Shown here piece after piece: positions 36,957-45,692 of a DNA stretch of 64,000 bases (the stretch's first letter is position 1; every line of letters begins with the position of its first letter). The stretch is from Selenomonas sp. (GTDB taxonomy: Bacteria; Bacillota; Negativicutes; Selenomonadales; Selenomonadaceae). The stretch spans positions 1-64,000 of the forward strand of contig JAKVOG010000006.1 of the NCBI GenBank assembly GCA_022482925.1. The letters are read 5' to 3'. The notes beneath the pieces were generated by a model, which was not told the DNA's origin, ran no database searches, and saw nothing but the letters and a program-made list of their open reading frames with translations. The position numbers were made by a program, and so were the translations under genes.

Positions 36957-38054
36957 ATGGATGATTATACCTGGCAAAAAAAATTACGACAACGGCGCGT
37001 TCGGCAGCACCGCCATCTCTTTCTGGGATTTCTGCTGCTGGCGGCTGGTATCGGCACAGCAGTATGGTACTTCCTATTCTATACCCGTACGCCGGAATAT
37101 GCCCTGCACCAGCTGAATACCGCCATCGAACAGCATGATGCCGATGCATTCAAGCGCTACGTCAATCTGGAAGTCCTGTCATCCCGCGCCTACGATGACC
37201 TGACTGTCGATCTCTTCGCCTATGACTCGACGCTCACACCGCAGACCAAGGTCATGTTCGAGAAGTTCTACATCCTCATCAAACCACAGCTGTCCGGAGG
37301 AATGGAGCAGGCTGCTCTCACGCGGGTCGGCAGCGGTTCCTGGAGCCTGCCGGAAGGCACGGACATCCTCAAAGGCCGCCAGCTCGGTATCGACTTTGAG
37401 CGCTTCCTGGAACGCAGCCAGCTGCGCAATACGACCTTCGTCCGGATTGGTGCGATCACTCACGATGGCACCACGGCTACAGCCGATATCGATGTCATCG
37501 AAGACTATACCCAGACCCCATTCACCCTGCAGCTCGTCATGGAACAGGCTGCCGACGGACACTGGCAGGTATCCTACATCAAAAATTACCGCCAGTACCT
37601 GGATATGATCTCACCATTGCAGAACACTGACATTGCAACCTATATCGATGCTACACAGAGCATCGTCGATGCCAGCAACAACGCATTCGAAGACTATCAG
37701 CGTCAGTTCCAGCAACTGGCAAAAGCCAAGAGTGGACGAATGTCAGCCCAGCAGTCCAAAGCACTGGCTGCGCTTCTTGAAGACAAAATCATCCCGGCAC
37801 TCAAGAAGCGCCAACAGAAGCTGGACGAGATCGATGTTCCCGCCGGCGCCCAGTATCTTGCACGACAGCGCCAGCAATCGACAGAGACCACCATCAAGGC
37901 CTGGCAGCACTACATCAAGGGGCTGCGTGAAAACAAGCCGGCTGAGTTTGATACAGCGGAAACCCTGCATAAGCAGGAACTTGCTATTGACCTGCGCGTA
38001 CAGGATATCATCCGCCACACAGCCATCAGCAAGAACATCCCGAACCTGCCCTGA
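36957..38054 (+). CDS. Membrane-anchored DUF2939-like protein
   Basis: 365 residues. A charged N terminus is followed by one membrane helix (LFLGFLLLAAGIGTAVWYFL) and a periplasmic part. The domain after it starts with TPEYALHQLNTAIEQHDADA and FKRYVNLEVLSSRAYDDLTV, which resembles the DUF2939 pattern (a chain of residues forming a small alpha-beta domain, then a structural repeat). A coiled-coil-like C-terminal half follows, with QRQFQQLAKAKSGRMSAQQS and LKKRQQKLDEIDVPAGA. I place it by resemblance, not certainty. AGGAG lies 9 bases before the ATG, and a TATAAT box lies at 36917-36922. No function is known. Confidence 0.75.
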   Translation: MDDYTWQKKLRQRRVRQHRHLFLGFLLLAAGIGTAVWYFLFYTRTPEYALHQLNTAIEQHDADAFKRYVNLEVLSSRAYDDLTVDLFAYDSTLTPQTKVMFEKFYILIKPQLSGGMEQAALTRVGSGSWSLPEGTDILKGRQLGIDFERFLERSQLRNTTFVRIGAITHDGTTATADIDVIEDYTQTPFTLQLVMEQAADGHWQVSYIKNYRQYLDMISPLQNTDIATYIDATQSIVDASNNAFEDYQRQFQQLAKAKSGRMSAQQSKALAALLEDKIIPALKKRQQKLDEIDVPAGAQYLARQRQQSTETTIKAWQHYIKGLRENKPAEFDTAETLHKQELAIDLRVQDIIRHTAISKNIPNLP

Positions 38055-38222
38055 TGAATAATCATTCGATAAAAACTATTTTTTTTGAATATAGTTAACG
38101 GTTTCTAACTTGACTTATGCAAAAATACTAGTAAAATGTAAATAAAGATGTTGTTAGAAAATTCTTAAATTCAAACAAGATTACAATAGAAACTAGATTT
38201 TGCAAGAAGGCAGGTAGATATT

Positions 38223-38699
38223 ATGACAACGATGAAGCAGCACTGCCATATCATGGCTCCAATCTCTGGCAAGACGATGGAGTTATCTCAGGTCCCTGAC
38301 CCGGTCTTCTCCGAAAAACTGACCGGCGATGGTCTCGCCATCATGGCAGAAGACGATACGGTCCTGGCCCCCTGTGACGGGGTAATATCCTTATTCTTCG
38401 ATACCAAACATGCTTTTGCGATCACCACGGATAATGGTGTGCAGGTACTGGTCCATGTAGGACTCGATACCGTGATCATGAATGGTGACGGCATTACCGC
38501 ACTGCATAAGAGCGGGGAACGGGTTCACGCGGGCATGCCGATCCTGAGGCTCGACCTGCCGCTCCTGAAGAAACGGAACATCAATCTGATCTCACCGGTA
38601 CTGATCGTAAACTATGAAAAGGTCACCAGCCTGCAGCCGGAACCGGCGGGCAAAGAAGTAGCCGCCGGCGATGATGCGGTACTGGATTACGCCGTATGA
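38223..38699 (+). CDS. PTS glucose-type EIIA domain protein
   Basis: 158 residues, a free-standing EIIA of the glucose family (Crr type). MAPISGKTMELSQVPDPVFS is the start, and HAFAITTDNGVQVLVHVGLD contains the phosphorylated His and the catalytic second His. VLAPCDGVISLFFDTKHAFA is the usual block before it. It receives phosphate from HPr and donates to a glucose-family IIB, or acts as a regulator of transporters and adenylate cyclase. No IIBC partner lies in the window. AAGGCAGGTAG precedes the ATG. A strong bidirectional terminator follows. Confidence 0.92.
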   Translation: MTTMKQHCHIMAPISGKTMELSQVPDPVFSEKLTGDGLAIMAEDDTVLAPCDGVISLFFDTKHAFAITTDNGVQVLVHVGLDTVIMNGDGITALHKSGERVHAGMPILRLDLPLLKKRNINLISPVLIVNYEKVTSLQPEPAGKEVAAGDDAVLDYAV

Positions 38700-38710
38700 A
38701 CGTCTTCCTA

Positions 38711-38764
38711 TCGAATGGACCCCCATAAGTTGGATATTCAAGTCCAGCTTATGGGGGTCCATTC
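38711..38764. terminator. Bidirectional terminator
   Basis: A long stem in which AATGGACCCCCATAAG pairs with CTTATGGGGGTCCATT around a loop that itself pairs TTGGA/TCCAG. T-runs on both strands. Confidence 0.85.
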
Positions 38765-38785
38765 ATTTTGTCTTCTTTCGCCTGC

Positions 38786-40116
38786 TTATTGCTGCAGATA
38801 CGCATTGATTGCTTTTTGCAGACGGTTCAGCGCATTGTTGATCGAGCTGTCGCCCGTGATGATCTTATTCAGCTCATTATCAGCCAGAATCATTACTTCA
38901 TTGTAGCCCTTGAACTTCGGCGCCATCACGCCATCCGCCATGACCTCACTGACGGTCTTAAGGTTCATGCCATCACTGCCCGGCGTTGCCTCCATGAACA
39001 GCTGCTGGGCCTCATCCGATTCCACGACATCACGCCGTGCCGGCAGTCCCTGAGATTTCGTCAGCATGACCTGCTGGCTTTCCGGTGCATAGCAGATCTC
39101 CCTGAGCAGTTCCCAGGCCAGCTCCGGATGATCCGGTGCGGGCACTGATGCCCAGGAGCATCGTCTGCAAGGTCGATACATTTCCGCCCGGAGGGACCAG
39201 CCGGCATCCGGATGCAGTCCCACTCAAACGAACTGTATTTCTTGATCCGCCATGGATAAGGCTTATAGGTCCGGTATTCTGCAAAGGTGAACGGCCGGAA
39301 TGCCACGCGGCCCATATCAAAGTCCTTGGCCGTGACCTCATGCCCGCGCTGCACATCATGCAGATCCAGCATGAACCGCACGACTTCCTCCATGCGCTGA
39401 TCCGCAAAATAGGAAGTCTTGCCATCATCACTGAACAGCTTGACACCATTGGCTACAGCCGCCTGGCGCCAGCCATAATCATAGACACCGAACTGATCCA
39501 GGACACCATCACCATCCTGATCTTTCGTCACCTGACGGCAGATTGACAGCATATCATCCCAGGTCCAGTCATTCGAGGGCACTGGAATGCCTTCACGGGC
39601 CAGCAGTGTCTTATTGACGAACATCAGCGTCGGCACACTGCCGACCGGCAGGCCATAGCTGTGGCCTTCATAGCTGCCATAAGCCAATGCCGCCGGATAA
39701 TATACCGACCAGTCGAAGTCCCGGTCCTGATGTGCCATGGCCGTCAGGTCGGTCAGCGCGCCCATGCCCGCATAGAGATTGAAATCCTCCCCCGGAATGA
39801 CGAATACATCCGGCTCCGTCCCGCCGAGCAGCTGCTCAGCCAGCCACTCCGAATAATCTTCCTTCTTGATCCCGCTGCCATAAGTAACCTTCACCCCGGG
39901 ATGCGTCGCTTCAAAGTGCTGAATGGCCTCATCGACCACCGCATAGGAATCCCCTTCCGGCACATTCCAGTTGCTGCCGGCAAACAAGCCGATCCGCAGC
40001 TCGACCGGCCGGGTCGCCCGCCAATGCCAGATACCGATCCCGGCCAGCAGGATCAGTACGACCACACCAGCCAGCCAGTGTGGCTGCCGGTCAGTCAGGC
40101 GCTGCCACACGCTCAT
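38786..40116 (-). CDS. Membrane-anchored family 1 solute-binding protein (frameshifted)
   Basis: About 440 residues with at least two frameshifts around 39130-39220. The N terminus has one membrane span, WLAGVVVLILLAGIGIWHW, that looks uncleaved (no lipobox or signal site). Then the extracellular solute-binding domain follows: LRIGLFAGSNWNVPEGDSYA, HPGVKVTYGSGIKKEDYSEW, DVFVIPGEDFNLYAGMGALT and YGLPVGSVPTLMFVNKTLLA. The C-terminal part (ELAWELLREICYAPESQQVM, LPARRDV) is in another frame. No ABC permease or ATPase lies nearby, so it may be a sensory accessory, not a transporter. It overlaps the response regulator by 4 bp. Confidence 0.8.
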
Positions 40117-40784
40117 TGTCCGTCATCCTCAGCGGCCAGCCCGGTCTGCACCGCCCAGATGGCCAGCTGCGTACGGTCTCTGAGCTCCAGCTTGGACAAT
40201 GCACTGGAAAGGCCATTGCGCACGGTTCCTTCCGACAGGCTCAGCGCCTCAGCGATTTCGCGATTGGAGCGGCCACAGCCAACCAGATGGGCAATATTAC
40301 GCTCCGTCTTGGTCAGTTCTTCCACCCCGCTGGCTTCCACTTCAACTGTGGCATTCTTCTGCGCCATCTGGTTGAAGAATTTCACGACTTTCGTCACGAT
40401 GCCAGGATTGATCATCGCCCCGCCCGATACGACGGTCCGGATTGCATTCGTGAGATCCGGCACCGATACGCCCTTGAGCAGATACCCGCTGGCACCGTAT
40501 TTGAGCGCATTGAATACATATTCATCATCATCGAATGTCGTCAGGATGATGATCTTCACCTGCGGATAACGCAGCTTGACTTCCCGCGTAGCCTGCACAC
40601 CATCCAGCTCCGGCATGCGTACATCCATCAGGATGACATCCGGCAGCTGCTGTTCCAGTATTTCCATCAGCTGCCGTCCATTTTCGGCCAGAGCCGTTAC
40701 CTGCATATCCACATTCTGATCCAGTACGATCTTCAGACTCTCCCGAATCAGTTCCTGGTCATCCGCAATCATCACATTTGTCAT
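40113..40784 (-). CDS. NarL/LuxR-family response regulator
   Basis: 223 residues. The receiver domain has MIADDQELIRESLKIVLDQN with the acidic pocket, ILMDVRMPELDGVQATREVK with the phosphorylated Asp, TTFDDDEYVFNALKYGASG and the Lys of GYLLKG. The output domain has LTKTERNIAHLVGCGRSNRE and IAEALSLSEGTVRNGLSSAL, a LuxR-type helix-turn-helix. It overlaps both the kinase gene (4 bp) and the binding protein gene (4 bp), so all three are one transcript. Its targets are probably the nearby PTS or binding protein genes, by inference. Confidence 0.94.
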   Translation of the reverse strand: MTNVMIADDQELIRESLKIVLDQNVDMQVTALAENGRQLMEILEQQLPDVILMDVRMPELDGVQATREVKLRYPQVKIIILTTFDDDEYVFNALKYGASGYLLKGVSVPDLTNAIRTVVSGGAMINPGIVTKVVKFFNQMAQKNATVEVEASGVEELTKTERNIAHLVGCGRSNREIAEALSLSEGTVRNGLSSALSKLELRDRTQLAIWAVQTGLAAEDDGQ

Positions 40785-42121
40785 CGCTTCTCCGCTCCCA
40801 TCGTCATGCTTTCTTTTACCTGTCCATGAGGTATTGTTGCTTCTAATGTGAATCCCTTATCCGTCCAATAGCGCAGCCGCCCATGTAAGAGGTCCAGCCG
40901 CTCCCGCATATGCCGCAGCCCAAAGCCCGGCTCCACATCCTCACAGCCGTGTCCGTTATCGGCAATGATAATGAAGATGCGCCCCGGCTCTGTCCCGATC
41001 GTGATCACGGCTTCCGTTGCCAGCCCGTGCTGGTTGGCATTGGTGATACCTTCCTGCACAACCCGATAGATGACCTCCTCCTCATCTTCGCGAAGATGAT
41101 CGGGCCAGCCCATAGCCACGATCCTGGTCTTCATCCCCGAGGATTCCGAGAACTCCGCCACCATCTTGGCCAGTGCATGCCGCATCGGCAATTTTTCCAG
41201 ATCATCCGGCCGCAGTTTCTCCACGGACCGCCGCACATCGACAATCCCGCGGCGAGCCGCCTCCCGGACCTTAGCCAGTTGCGTCTTCGCTGACTCAGGC
41301 GCCGCATCCACCAGTACGATACAGGCATCAAGACCAGCGGCGATGCCGGTCAGCGCATGTCCGAGTGTATCGTGGATCTCCCGGGCCAGACGGTTGCGTT
41401 CCCTGGTCTCTGCCATGCGCTCCGCCTCAATCGCATAGACGCGTAGACGTTCATTGGCCTCGCCAAGCTGCCGGTTCAGACTGGCGATGCGTTCCTTCTC
41501 TTTGTGCTTATTCTGTACCAGCAGGACCAGATAAAGCACGAACAGGATGATGTTCACCGATACGAACCCGTTCTTCACCGCCAGCAGCAAAGCCTGCACC
41601 GACGGCTTATAATAGGCCGCATACGCATCAAACGGCGCTACATGGCCCTGAAATACCAGCACATTGTAATTTGCGATGAAGTACAGACCGCACATAGCTC
41701 CGATCAGTAGCCAGCCCTGCTTCTCGCCCTGATAGCGATGCATGAGATCGGCTACGACCAGCAGGACCACGCCATCATAGGCGAGATTCAGGCTGCGCAT
41801 CAACAGCACGCAGGCCCCGATCTCAGCCGCAAAGAACAGATACCGCCGCCGCACGGCCTGCCGATCCCGCCGATAAAGGCTGCCGAGCAGGACGAGCAGG
41901 ATAAACGACCCCGCAGCCAGCGCCAGCCCCTCCTCGGCTGGCAGCGGCACAATCGGCAGTGCCATCAGGAATGAACGGGCTGCCATCGTATCGATGATCT
42001 TCTGCTGGGTCAGGCTCATGAATCCAACCATCAGCAGAACCACGACGCCATTGTATATCACCAGCAGCTGATACAGCCAGGCAATGCGCCGCCGTTCTTT
42101 TCTCTCTGCTGCATCTGCCAT
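40781..42121 (-). CDS. NarL-type sensor histidine kinase, multi-span membrane sensor
   Basis: 446 residues. About six or seven hydrophobic segments fill the first 190 residues, with no large periplasmic domain, so ligand sensing is likely by contact with another protein. The HisKA_3 dimerisation motif is RNRLAREIHDTLGHALTG, with His and Asp next to one another. The ATPase part has VVQEGITNANQHGLATEAVI, DNGHGCEDVEPGFGLRHMRE. I chose the ATG at 42119-42121, which overlaps the stop of the binding protein (TGATG) and has GGAGGG 9 bases upstream. The next gene is its response regulator. Confidence 0.92.
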   Translation of the reverse strand: MADAAERKERRRIAWLYQLLVIYNGVVVLLMVGFMSLTQQKIIDTMAARSFLMALPIVPLPAEEGLALAAGSFILLVLLGSLYRRDRQAVRRRYLFFAAEIGACVLLMRSLNLAYDGVVLLVVADLMHRYQGEKQGWLLIGAMCGLYFIANYNVLVFQGHVAPFDAYAAYYKPSVQALLLAVKNGFVSVNIILFVLYLVLLVQNKHKEKERIASLNRQLGEANERLRVYAIEAERMAETRERNRLAREIHDTLGHALTGIAAGLDACIVLVDAAPESAKTQLAKVREAARRGIVDVRRSVEKLRPDDLEKLPMRHALAKMVAEFSESSGMKTRIVAMGWPDHLREDEEEVIYRVVQEGITNANQHGLATEAVITIGTEPGRIFIIIADNGHGCEDVEPGFGLRHMRERLDLLHGRLRYWTDKGFTLEATIPHGQVKESMTMGAEKR

Positions 42122-43086
42122 CAATCCCATCCCTCCAGACTGCCATGTACATTCTCCCGGGTAATCAGATGCGTCGGCAGGCGGATCAGACGGGAGATCG
42201 TCTCACCAGCCAGTATCCGGTAAGCCTGCTCTGCCGCACGACGACCGATCTGCCGTGGGGACTGTCCGGCAGTTGCCACCATATGTCCCTGGGCAATCAT
42301 CTCTTTCGTCTCCGGTACGCCATCCACGCCATAGACCTTCACGTCATCCAGTCGACCGGCATTCTGCAGCGCGGCCATGGCCCCCATCGCCGCCGGATCA
42401 TTAAGAGCCATGACGATATCGATATCCGGATGACGCTTCAGCATACGCTCCATCGCCGGCATCGCCAGTTCCAGCTGCCCCATGCATTCCTCTTCATCCA
42501 CGATCTGAAATTCCGGATAAACCCTCAGACGGTCAAGGAATCCCTGGATCCGATCCACCGACGACCGGGCTTCTGAATGCTTCAACAGAGCAATACGACC
42601 GCCCTTCGAGGTATCCAGCAGATGCTGTGCACATTGAAGTCCCGCCAGATAATTATCGGAAACCACCGTTGACGCTACATATTTCTCATCCTGCACATTC
42701 GTATCAATCGCAATGACCGGTACATGTGCAGCATATGCTTCCTTCAGAGCCGGCTCAATCCGCTGCCAGTCAGCCGGATTGATGAACAGGATCTCTACCC
42801 CCTCATCGATCAGCTCACGGACTTCCTCTTCCTGCCGGTCAACCGAAAGGGCCGGATCGCGCGAAATCAGAACATCGCCATGCCGTTCTACTTCCATACG
42901 GATTTCCTCGTCCACGATCTCATAGAACGGATTGTTGAGCGTCATATAAACGGCCCCCATCTTCCGGCGGTGTTCATTCTGCCGGGCTGACAGATCCATA
43001 CGTGACAGCTGCGCCAGACCGGCCAGCAGCAGGCACACCAGCAGTACCCCGACAATCCCCCAGAAATACCGTTCGCGCTTTTCCAT
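42121..43086 (-). CDS. Membrane-anchored RbsB-like sugar-binding protein, likely sensor partner
   Basis: 321 residues. The N terminus has one membrane helix, YFWGIVGVLLVCLLLAGLAQ, with no signal peptidase or lipobox site, so it probably stays anchored. The rest is a type 1 periplasmic binding domain: GAVYMTLNNPFYEIVDEEIR, VEILFINPADWQRIEPALKE, VIAIDTNVQDEKYVASTVVS, IVMALNDPAAMGAMAALQNA and VYGVDGVPETKEMIAQGHMV. No ABC transport genes are linked. Its immediate overlap with a histidine kinase resembles pairs in which a periplasmic sugar-binding protein activates a kinase (for example XylFII-LytS). The sugar is unknown. Confidence 0.88.
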   Translation of the reverse strand: MEKRERYFWGIVGVLLVCLLLAGLAQLSRMDLSARQNEHRRKMGAVYMTLNNPFYEIVDEEIRMEVERHGDVLISRDPALSVDRQEEEVRELIDEGVEILFINPADWQRIEPALKEAYAAHVPVIAIDTNVQDEKYVASTVVSDNYLAGLQCAQHLLDTSKGGRIALLKHSEARSSVDRIQGFLDRLRVYPEFQIVDEEECMGQLELAMPAMERMLKRHPDIDIVMALNDPAAMGAMAALQNAGRLDDVKVYGVDGVPETKEMIAQGHMVATAGQSPRQIGRRAAEQAYRILAGETISRLIRLPTHLITRENVHGSLEGWD

Positions 43087-43189
43087 CAGACTCCGCCTTT
43101 CTCATTCAATCTCATCCACGATTATACCATAAAACTTTACTGCGCGGACAGCCACCGGCACCTGTCAGGCCTGATTTCCAAAATCATAT

Positions 43190-43225
43190 AGTAAAAGAAC
43201 CTGGTGCCTGAGCACCAGGTTCTCC
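43190..43225 (-). terminator. Terminator of the mannose-family PTS operon
   Basis: GAACCTGGTGC and GCACCAGGTTC form an 11-bp perfect stem around CTGA; on the minus strand it is followed by TTTTAC. It separates the PTS genes from the binding protein/kinase operon downstream. Confidence 0.8.
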
Positions 43226-43262
43226 TTGGGAATGAATTACATAATGGAGTGGATGAATGTAT

Positions 43263-44087
43263 ATTATGCAAACAGGCCGATGGCGTAGCCGACAATCCCA
43301 GGGCGAAGAGGCCCAGGATGATGACCAGCGGATTGACGCCTTTCTTGAGGAGCCACATGCACGCAAATGTCATCAGCAGTGGCACGACACCAGGCATAAG
43401 GCTGTCAAGCAGTGTCTGAACAGTAGTGACTACTTGATCACCTTTGCTGTTTGTATACGCAGAAAGAACCATTGGCATGTTCACAGTCGTCCATTTGGCG
43501 ACCAGTGCGCCCATGACCAACAGACCGAGTACGGAAGAACCTTCCGTGAGATAACGCATGCGATTGCCGCCGACTTCGTTGACGAGCTCCGTACCTTTGT
43601 CATAACCATACATGACACCGTACCAGTTCGTCAGCAGACGGATGACATTGAACGCAATGAAGAAGATCAACGGACCGACAATGCTGCCCGTCAGTGCAAT
43701 ACCTGCGCCAAGAGCCGCCAGTACCGGACGCAGCGTGCCCCAGAAAATCGGGTCGCCGACGCCGGCCAGTGGTCCGATCAGACCGACTTTAACGCCGGAG
43801 AGGGTATCCTCACCGATATCCGCGCCATTGGCTCTCTTCTCCTCCATGGCAGCAATGATGCCCATGATTGGCGTAGCCAGGAACGGCTGCGTGTTGAAGA
43901 ATTCCAGGTGGCGTTTCAGTGAACGCTTATACTCTTCCGGATCATCTTTGTAGAGCTTCTTCAGTGCCGGAATCAGCGATACGCAGAAGCCGATGGCCTG
44001 CATACGCTCAAAGTTGAAAGAGCCCAGCAGGAAGTTCGAACGGATAAAGATCGATACGAGATCGCTTTTATTAAGTTTCTTTTCCAT
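43263..44087 (-). CDS. PTS mannose-family IID component (one frameshift)
   Basis: About 275 residues. LNKSDLVSIFIRSNFLLGSF and MQAIGFCVSLIPALKKLYKD start the protein, and GVKVGLIGPLAGVGDPIFWG is the family signature. A deletion in a G-run near 43300 shifts the last residues; in the other frame the end reads IVGYAIGLFA at the stop 43263-43265, the expected hydrophobic C terminus. It is the last gene of the IIB-IIC-IID set. The IIA domain of this family is absent from the window. Confidence 0.92.
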
Positions 44088-44102
44088 GATCTGTGCCTCC
44101 CC

Positions 44103-44905
44103 TTACATCAAATCCGAATCATCAATATCATCGATTGCATTGCCGGTGCTGGCACCGCCTGCGTTGGCTGTATTGAGCTCACGCTGCAGACCACGAATGT
44201 GGAAATATGCGCAGATGAGACCAATGGCGCCAAAACCAATCAGGTTGACATTGGTGAATACGGCAATCAGGAAGCCCAGGAAGAAATATGGCATCAGTGA
44301 TTTTGCGTTCATCATGTTGATGACCATCGCATAACCAACGACGACGATGAAACCGCCGGATACCTGCAAGCCACGCGTGATGACCTCCGGGATGGAAGAC
44401 AGCATCGCATTGACCGTATCCGTACCAGCAACAGCAGCTACGACAGCAGCCGGAATCGCTACGCGGATGCCCTGCAGCAGCAGGCCGCCTACATGACACA
44501 TCTCAATGCCGAAGGTATTGCCTTCCAGCGCAAAGCGGTCAGCCAGATGCTGAAGAATACGGTAATCGTACGAACGAAGATCGTCAGTACCTGGCCAGCT
44601 GCAGCCAAAGGTACTGCCAGCGCAATACCTGCGCCGATACTCTGATGACCAATGATAACCAGAATCGCCGAGACAACCGAAGCCAAAGCTGCATCCGGTG
44701 CCATAGCCGCACCAACGTTCATCCAGCCCAGCGCCAGCATCTCAAGTGTACCGCCAAGAATAATACCAGTAGTAATATCACCCAAGACCAGACCGACCAG
44801 CGTGCAGGCAACCAGCGGACGATGGAACTGGCACTCATCGAGTACACTTCCCATGCCGGCTACTGCCGCCACGATAATCAGCAAAATAAATTGTATAGTA
44901 GTCAT
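44103..44905 (-). CDS. PTS mannose-family IIC component (frameshifted)
   Basis: About 268 residues, membrane permease. It starts TTIQFILLIIVAAVAGMGSV and has GDITTGIILGGTLEMLALGW, MNVGAAMAPDAALASVVSAI, then after a shift near 44510-44540 the second half with GGLLLQGIRVAIPAAVVAAV and MPYFFLGFLIAVFTNVNLIG. The C-terminal tail is hydrophilic (Asn/Asp-rich). The start ATG (44903-44905) follows GGGGGA. It forms the translocation channel together with IID. Confidence 0.9.
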
Positions 44906-44969
44906 AACGTACAATCCCCCTTATTTGTTGATCGCTTAATGATTCCCTATTTGATTACTTCCCGCAGCA

Positions 44970-45463
44970 TCAGGCCATCCCTTTAGCCTTCAGCGCTGCC
45001 ATCAGATCACCCTTTGGCTCATTGGCCAGTTTGCGGATCTCGACCTCGATACCCATATCGCGGAGCTCCAGCAAGGGCTTTGACATCATCCGGATTAACG
45101 GCTACGGCACTCGAGATCAGCGTATCACCATCCTTATAGGTCATGCCACCCAGATTGACCGACGTAAAAGGAATCCCGCCTTTTACCGCCCGGACTACAT
45201 CTGCCGGCTTCGTGAACAGGAACAGCGTCTTGAATGGTGCATACTTCGGATTCTTATAAGCTTCGCAGGCCTTTTCCACCTGGCACGACATAAGCCTTGA
45301 TTCCCGGAGGCGCCACCTGCAGCAGCAATTTCTTGCGCATGCTGTCTGCCGCGACTTCATCGCTGCAGCACATGATGCGGTTGCAGCCGGTAACCCTTGT
45401 CCAGACCGTCGCGACCTGCCCATGGATCAAGCGATCATCGATACGGCAAAATGCGATTTCCAT
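44970..45463 (-). CDS. PTS mannose-family IIB component (frameshifted)
   Basis: About 163 residues. The start MEIAFCRIDDRLIHGQVATV has the active-site His in RLIHGQV. The middle part in another frame (from near 45290) gives VEKACEAYKNPKYAPFKTLF and FTSVNLGGMTYKDGDTLISS. After a second shift near 45075 it ends LRDMGIEVEIRKLANEPKGD and a short tail at the stop 44970-44972. It is the first gene of the operon and follows a 174-bp region with a palindromic operator-like site, next to the ISL3 insertion. Confidence 0.9.
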
Positions 45464-45602
45464 TTGTCATTCCCCTTTCATCGCGTCACATCCATTCCCC
45501 AATCGATGTAACCGCGCTAACCTTAATATTTTTCTGACATTAATTATCTTAATAGAAAACACGGTCAAAGTCAGCTGAACTCTGTCATAACTTTTCTATA
45601 AA

Positions 45603-45624
45603 ATCCATGACATTTGTCATGGAT
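45603..45624. promoter_or_regulatory. 22-bp perfect palindrome upstream of the mannose-family PTS operon
   Basis: ATCCATGACA and TGTCATGGAT are inverted around TT, about 140 bp before the IIB start and 5 bp from the ISL3 insertion. The symmetry fits a dimeric repressor or activator operator. It lies in the probable shared promoter region between the two PTS gene sets. The binding protein is not identified. Confidence 0.5.
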
Positions 45625-45629
45625 ATCGT

Positions 45630-45637
45630 TTACTTTT
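45630..45637. repeat. Left target-site duplication of the ISL3 unit
   Basis: TTACTTTT, identical to the copy at 48751-48758 on the other side of the element. Confidence 0.85.
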
Positions 45638-45692
45638 GGCTCTTCACTAGCATGTGTGGGTAAAACCACCATGCAAAAATCTTTCTAACGCC

